From positions 1 to 28,222 of the forward strand of contig CAKTPR010000019.1 of the NCBI GenBank assembly GCA_934591725.1: 28,222 nt of DNA. Direction: 5' to 3'. This document shows, in pieces, positions 22,474 through 28,222 of this stretch (the first letter of the stretch is position 1; the number at the start of each line of letters is the position of its first letter). The notes below the pieces were generated by a model. The model saw nothing but the letters and a program-made list of their open reading frames with translations, ran no database searches and was not told where the DNA came from. Origin of the DNA: an uncultured Oscillospiraceae bacterium (GTDB taxonomy: Bacteria; Bacillota; Clostridia; Oscillospirales; Oscillospiraceae). Made by a program: the position numbers and the translations under genes.

Positions 22474-24453
22474 TCAGGCTTTTCCATGCTTGATCGCGCC
22501 GGTGCGGTAGGCTTCCAGCAGCTTTTCGAGATCCGCTATCTGCGCTGCGATCTCGCAGCCGTCGTCCGTATCGGCGATCTTGACGCGGTTGGGATAGGTC
22601 TTGACCGGTATCATCCGCGAGTGCATATCGAGGTTATTATATATCGACTCCCGCAGTGATGTAAAGGGCTCATGCTCGGAAAGATACATCTGGTGCGAAT
22701 TTGATACCAGCGTATAGCCCGCGATGCCGGTGACGGACTGGTACGCCTTGGACAGTCCCCCGTCGATGATGAGCAGCTTCCCGTCCACCTTTATCGGGCT
22801 CTCGCCCTTCTTTATCTTGACCGGTATATGTCCGTTCACGATGACGGCGTCCCTGTCCGTTATCTGGAACTCCTCAAGTATCTTATCGGCCATCTCGCGG
22901 GTATAGGCCAGCTTGAAGTATGCGTCGGAGGCTTCCTTGTGCGTCTGCTTATCGTCGAGGAAGTAGCGCTCAAAGGTCGCCATCTTATCCTTGCCGAACA
23001 GCGGCGACTTTGCTCCGCACCAGAGGTACCACATGAAGTCGCAGCCGCGCCGGCGCTCCTCCGAGCCCTCCTCGCCGTAGCGTCCCTGACGGGCAAGGCG
23101 CTCGCAGCAGTCGAACAGCGACTTGCCGGAGCATACATCCCCATAGACGTTCAGCGTCGTGAAGCTGCCGTCCTTCTCCATCGGTATGCAGCCGTGGAAC
23201 ATCAGGCAGTTGTTGTAATACTTATACATTGAGCCCTTCTTGTATATGAACTCAATGTGCCGCTGGAGCTTCTCGCAGTTGACAAAGGAGCTGACGAGCC
23301 CCTCGATAACCTTTGCCTCCTCCGGGCTGAGCGCGTAGGGCGCCGTGGGATCGATCGTCGGGAAGTTCGTGTCCTTGAGCGGATACTCCTGTCCTCCGAT
23401 CTTCAACGCGCCGCGCTCCAGGTCGAGCTTGTCGAGCAGCAGCCTGTCATTCATCTCATACTCCGGATGCGCAAGGATATCCTGCCCTTCGAGCTTGAAC
23501 TGTATGATGCTTATCGCCTTGTGCATCTTTGCAATGACCGCGTCGCTGTGATCCTCATAGGCGTCCGGGTTCGAGCGCTTCGGTGCGAAGCATTCGCAGG
23601 GGTCGTCCTCATAGACGCGCATGGCGAACATCGCCAGCGGCCTGATGTTTATCCCGTAGCCGTCCTCAAGGAAGTCGTAATTGTTGTAGCGCAGGCAGAT
23701 ACGCACGGCGTTTGCAATGCAGCTGCGGTTCCCCGCCGCCGCGCCCATCCAGAGGATGTCGTGGTTGCCCCACTGGATATCGACATAGCGCTGCTTTTCC
23801 AGCTCGTCTATCACCAGATGCGGGCTGTCGCCGCGGTCGAATATATCGCCGACGATGTGCAGCTTATCTATGACCGAGTTCTGCACAAGGTTGCACAGCG
23901 CGACGATGAACTTATCCGCCCTGCCTATGTCTATGATCGAGTCTATGATCTGGCTGTAATATTCCTCTTTGTTGAAGTCCTTGCTGCCGGTGGTCATAAG
24001 CTCGGTTATGACGTACTCGAAGTCCTTCGGCAGCATCTTCCTGACCTTTGACTGGGTGTATTTCGACGTCGTTATCTTGCACACGGACACGAGCTGCCTG
24101 AGCGTAATGGTGTACCACTCACGCGTTGCCTTTCCTGTCTCCTTTATCTCCTGCAATTTCAGCTCCGGATAATATATCAGCGTCGCGAGATTGTCCCTGT
24201 CGCTTGAGGACACGAAGTCCCCCAGAGCCTGATCTATCTTGCGGCGCACAGAGCCGGAGGCGTTGTGCAGGATGTGCCTGAAGCCCTCGTATTCTCCGTG
24301 GATATCGCTTATGAAATGCTCCGTTCCCTTCGGCAGGTTGAGTATCGCCCGGAGGTTTATGATCTCCGTGCTGACCGCCTGAATGGTCGGATAGGTTTTG
24401 GATAAAAGCTTGAGATATTTCAGTTCTTCCCTGCTCAGTTCCATGTCCTTCAT
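22474..24453 (-). CDS. fbp: Fructose-1,6-bisphosphatase class III
   Basis: Gluconeogenic phosphatase that converts fructose-1,6-bisphosphate to fructose-6-phosphate; this class is typical of Bacillus and Clostridia. 659 residues, as expected. It is built on a metallophosphoesterase core with SDIHGEYEG at 49-57, GDIFDRGD at 202-209 and GNHD at 229-232, plus later KKGSMYKYYN, NGHIPVK and IDGGLSKAYQ segments. AAGGAGG sits 6-7 nt before the ATG at 24453, which is why this start is preferred to the Met four codons in. It is the first gene of a two-gene operon with the glycosyltransferase. Confidence 0.97.
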   Translation of the reverse strand: MKDMELSREELKYLKLLSKTYPTIQAVSTEIINLRAILNLPKGTEHFISDIHGEYEGFRHILHNASGSVRRKIDQALGDFVSSSDRDNLATLIYYPELKLQEIKETGKATREWYTITLRQLVSVCKITTSKYTQSKVRKMLPKDFEYVITELMTTGSKDFNKEEYYSQIIDSIIDIGRADKFIVALCNLVQNSVIDKLHIVGDIFDRGDSPHLVIDELEKQRYVDIQWGNHDILWMGAAAGNRSCIANAVRICLRYNNYDFLEDGYGINIRPLAMFAMRVYEDDPCECFAPKRSNPDAYEDHSDAVIAKMHKAISIIQFKLEGQDILAHPEYEMNDRLLLDKLDLERGALKIGGQEYPLKDTNFPTIDPTAPYALSPEEAKVIEGLVSSFVNCEKLQRHIEFIYKKGSMYKYYNNCLMFHGCIPMEKDGSFTTLNVYGDVCSGKSLFDCCERLARQGRYGEEGSEERRRGCDFMWYLWCGAKSPLFGKDKMATFERYFLDDKQTHKEASDAYFKLAYTREMADKILEEFQITDRDAVIVNGHIPVKIKKGESPIKVDGKLLIIDGGLSKAYQSVTGIAGYTLVSNSHQMYLSEHEPFTSLRESIYNNLDMHSRMIPVKTYPNRVKIADTDDGCEIAAQIADLEKLLEAYRTGAIKHGKA

Positions 24454-24497
24454 TCCAGCCTCCTTAGCACAAAATTTTTACGGCTTATAGTAATTTA

Positions 24498-24526
24498 AGT
24501 ATACAGTCTTTCCCCCGAAAACTCAA
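24498..24526 (-). promoter_or_regulatory. Promoter of the fbp-glycosyltransferase operon
   Basis: On the - strand, TTGAGT (24526-24521), 17 bp and TATACT (24503-24498), with TG before the -10 hexamer. Confidence 0.75.
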
Positions 24527-24960
24527 CCTTTGTTTAGTCTGCGTCAATAGCGGCTTTGGTCAGCGCAAAGGCATGACAGCTCAATGCTTCCGCGCTCTCC
24601 TCCGCCTTCCGCTTCCGATTTTTTGTGCATTATCCCAGTCACATTTTCGTTAAAAAAACGCAGTTTATTTGTGTAAACCGGTTTACCAAAGAACTTGCCG
24701 TAAGCTTTATTCATTTTGCGTTTATTTTTTAACGTTCTTTGCCGTATTAGCCCTGATTTTTTTGTGGATTTTGTACATAAGTCTTAACGACTCTTCACAC
24801 AATTTGGAGCTTCCTATGAACTTCGTCATTTTGCATCATTTTTCTCCTTTTCTGTGTTGCCATTTCTCCGTTTATAGTATAAAATACACAAACACACGGA
24901 GCTGTATTTTTCATGACGGCTGCCGGACAAAAATGAAGAAAGATTGGAGAACTCCCACCC
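24527..24960. other. AT-rich intergenic region between fbp and hppA with a palindromic operator
   Basis: No gene is supported in this stretch. It contains a perfect 14-bp palindrome GTAAACCGGTTTAC (24673-24686), in the longer context TGTAAACCGGTTTACC, which has the look of a LacI/CcpA-family operator though it is longer than a standard cre site. The hppA promoter lies at 24857-24885. The region is clearly richer in A+T than the flanking genes. Confidence 0.5.
24857..24885 (+). promoter_or_regulatory. Likely promoter of hppA
   Basis: TTGCCA (24857-24862), 17 bp and TAAAAT (24880-24885). TATAAA at 24878-24883 with a 15-bp spacer is an alternative reading. Confidence 0.5.
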
Positions 24961-26952
<1,992 letters not shown>

Positions 26953-26984
26953 GCTGCCCCCCCACCTAAACTGTACTTGCAAAA

Positions 26985-27020
26985 TTGGGCGCACCGCAAT
27001 GCTTTGCGGTGCGCCCAAAA
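26985..27020. terminator. Hairpin terminator after hppA
   Basis: TTGGGCGCACCGCAA (26985-26999) pairs with its complement at 27004-27018 around a 4-nt loop. The tail AATATTTTA is weakly T-rich; the - strand has AAAA/TTTT flanks too. Confidence 0.7.
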
Positions 27021-27030
27021 TATTTTATCC

Positions 27031-27173
27031 GTCCCTCCGGGACACCACAACCGCCGCCTTCGGCGGCGATTTCATCCAAGCAAGGCTTGGATTTCATCTA
27101 CGAAGCAGATTTCATCCGCCCCACCGGCGGATTTCACCGTGGCTGCCGCAAACAGCGGCAGTCACGATTTTTT
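27031..27173. repeat. Cluster of short palindromes joined by ATTTCATC linkers
   Basis: Successive small hairpins: GTCCC/GGGAC (27031-27043), CGCCGCC/GGCGGCG (27052-27068), CCAAGC/GCTTGG (27076-27090), an imperfect ATCTAC/GCAGAT (about 27097-27111), CCGCC/GGCGG (27116-27130), and a long CTGCCGC/GCGGCAG stem flanked by CGTG/CACG (27138-27166), followed by six T. The linkers are ATTTCATC (27069-27076, 27091-27098), TTTCATC and ATTTCAC, so the stems vary while the linkers are conserved. The last stem overlaps the 3' end of the holin gene and could terminate hppA transcripts. Confidence 0.75.
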
Positions 27174-27431
27174 CATCTGCTTTGCGATCTGATCGGCACC
27201 CGTGGCCGAAAGCCCCGAAACAATGCCCACTGCTATCGCGTTGATGATATCCCCCGCCGGGAACTCCGGCACGGTGTACATTGCCGCCACGCCGAGCAGC
27301 GCCCCGGCAGTGCCGCATATCACCGGTATGTACTTGTTGTCCGCAGGGCTTATCTTCACCGCCTCGCCTATGAGGTAAGCGATAACGCCTATCGCCGCAA
27401 CTCCCGCAACTCCCATGAATTCCATGCTCAT
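27162..27431 (-). CDS. Phage-type holin
   Basis: 89 residues with an N-terminal hydrophobic stretch (GVAGVAAIGVIAYLIGEAV), a middle one around YIPVICGTAGALLGVAAM and a third near IINAIAVGIVSGLSATGA, ending in the basic tail KQMKKS. The GLSATGADQ C-terminus is typical of Firmicute phage holins. Holins form membrane pores that release the lytic enzyme. The ATG overlaps the stop of the preceding gene (ATGA), and the ribosome binding site AAGGAG lies inside that gene. The 3' end is overlapped by a palindrome. Confidence 0.85.
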   Translation of the reverse strand: MSMEFMGVAGVAAIGVIAYLIGEAVKISPADNKYIPVICGTAGALLGVAAMYTVPEFPAGDIINAIAVGIVSGLSATGADQIAKQMKKS

Positions 27432-27658
27432 TCTCCTTGTTCCTTGTTTTTTTCCAGCGCCGTCATGCGCCTGTCCATGACGCGTATCTGCTCCTCGACC
27501 ACCGGCACGCGCCTTGCAAAGTTGTTGTGCTCCCTGACCTCGCGCGTCAGCTCCTCAAGCTTCGTCTCCGTCACGGCCTGTGAGCGGCTGTTGCTGATAA
27601 GCACGCCCATCAGCGTCAGCAGCCCCGTGACGACCGCGCCTGCTATCGTCTCCCACAT
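27428..27658 (-). CDS. Small membrane/coiled-coil protein of the lysis cassette
   Basis: 76 residues. One N-terminal membrane segment (IAGAVVTGLLTLMGVLI) is followed by a charged, likely coiled-coil region (ETKLEELTREVREHNNFARR through MDRRMTALEKNKEQ). This layout recalls XhlA-type holin-associated proteins and small phage proteins found between endolysin and holin genes. It sits 6 nt after the hydrolase gene and overlaps the holin gene by 4 nt, so all three are co-translated. Its precise role is unknown. Confidence 0.75.
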   Translation of the reverse strand: MWETIAGAVVTGLLTLMGVLISNSRSQAVTETKLEELTREVREHNNFARRVPVVEEQIRVMDRRMTALEKNKEQGE

Positions 27659-27664
27659 TTTCCT

Positions 27665-28222
27665 TCATCCCTTCAGAAGTCTGCTCCACGTCCTCTCTCC
27701 GCAGACTCCGTCCTCTTCTTCTCTCTTCACTCTCTGGAAAGCGCGCAGCCCGTCCTCCGTCTCCGCACCAAACTCACCGTCCGCGCCGTACCAGCCCACG
27801 CCGAAGCCGCGTCCTCGCAGCAGTATCTGCATCGCCCTCACCGTCTCGCCGCTGTCCCCACTTTGCAGCACCGGCAGCTCGACGCTGACGCGCTCTGTCT
27901 CCTGCTCCGTTCCGGGCTCCTCCTTGTACCTGAGCACGCAGTCCCACGGATAGTTATAATACCCGCGCGTGTATATCTCGCGCCCGGTCTGGTCGCCGGT
28001 CTGTCCTCCGGTCACTGCACCGTACTCGTTGATGCTCGCCTGCACGAGCTGTCCACCGCCTATATATAGGCTGGTATGATGGACGTAGTTCAGCAGCACA
28101 TCCCCGCGCTCAAGCCCGGCGCCGGTCGAAAGATTGACGCTGCCCGTCACGTCCTTAAAGCCGCAGCGCAGCATATCCCCGCGCATATTGCCCGTGTATG
28201 TGCAGCTGAGGGGCAGTCCCGC
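27665..28222 (-). CDS. NlpC/P60-like peptidoglycan hydrolase with peptidoglycan-binding domain (5' end outside window)
   Basis: Partial endolysin. The open frame runs to the window edge without a stop (it begins AGLPLSCTYTGNM), so the internal ATG at 28186 is probably not the true start and the N-terminal catalytic Cys motif lies beyond the window. What is present: a papain-like core with RGDVLLNYVHHTSLYIGGGQ (catalytic-type His), then a short linker, and a C-terminal peptidoglycan-binding type 1 domain (LQSGDSGETVRAMQILLRG through GEFGAETEDGLRAFQ). It would cleave peptide cross-links in the cell wall and, with the downstream holin, forms a phage-like or spore-type lysis module. Confidence 0.85.
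   Translation of the reverse strand, partial: AGLPLSCTYTGNMRGDMLRCGFKDVTGSVNLSTGAGLERGDVLLNYVHHTSLYIGGGQLVQASINEYGAVTGGQTGDQTGREIYTRGYYNYPWDCVLRYKEEPGTEQETERVSVELPVLQSGDSGETVRAMQILLRGRGFGVGWYGADGEFGAETEDGLRAFQRVKREEEDGVCGERTWSRLLKG

Noticed and set aside
21248..22510. 420-codon + strand open frame opposite the glycosyltransferase
   Set aside because: Composition rich in Arg, His and Val is typical of a shadow frame; the opposite strand has a clear GT4 enzyme with a ribosome binding site.

Overview
The window looks like a chromosomal segment of a spore-forming Firmicute of class Clostridia, most likely an Oscillospirales/Oscillospiraceae-type gut bacterium. This is inferred from a SpoIIID regulator, an S-box (SAM-I) riboswitch on metK, a Bacillus/Clostridia class III fructose-1,6-bisphosphatase, a membrane pyrophosphatase, strong AGGAGG ribosome binding sites and fairly high GC with GC-rich third positions. 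No rRNA or tRNA gene was seen.

Region 1 (about 1-6760) is a complete type II-C CRISPR-Cas locus: tracrRNA, a 1080-residue Cas9, Cas1, Cas2 and an array of 27 repeats and 26 spacers, with no csn2 or cas4. The tracrRNA has a near-consensus promoter (TTGACT, 17 bp, TATAAT), an anti-repeat identical over 21 nt to the array repeat as written on the + strand, and a terminator hairpin only about 40 nt before cas9. No separate cas9 promoter is visible, so the cas genes probably depend on readthrough. Repeat orientation, a promoter at the far end of the array and a 7-U terminator beside cas2 all say that the array is transcribed on the - strand, towards the cas genes. The only degenerate repeat lies at the promoter end. 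Neighbouring spacers 7 and 8 are homologous in the same register and differ in their shared core only at synonymous codon positions, which suggests one conserved gene in two related invaders.

Region 2 (6719-9207) holds metK under a SAM-I riboswitch and a complete metallo-beta-lactamase-fold hydrolase with its own promoter. A 277-bp element with imperfect terminal inverted repeats ending in TA, MITE-like, separates it from the next unit.

Region 3 (9536-14854) is a + strand operon: a polar-amino-acid-type ABC importer (lipoprotein, permease, ATPase), a PfkB-family kinase with GCGN in place of the usual GAGD catalytic motif, a BtpA-family TIM-barrel protein and a MATE exporter. Tight overlaps suggest one pathway that imports, phosphorylates and cleaves an amino-acid-like or glycosylated compound; the substrate is unknown.

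Region 4 (19133 down to 14941, - strand) is a five-gene FecBCD-like metal-chelate importer operon that ends in a methyltransferase and an FmdE-domain protein. Divergent from it is a PLP enzyme of the alpha-oxoamine synthase family, followed by spoIIID, whose ribosome binding site lies inside a perfect 14-bp hairpin.

Region 5 (24453 down to 21053, - strand) is a two-gene operon of class III FBPase and a GT4 glycosyltransferase. Divergent from it is a K+-dependent-type membrane pyrophosphatase, followed by a cluster of small palindromes joined by ATTTCATC. The window closes with a - strand lysis-like cassette: a truncated NlpC/P60-like hydrolase with a peptidoglycan-binding domain, a small membrane/coiled-coil protein and a holin.
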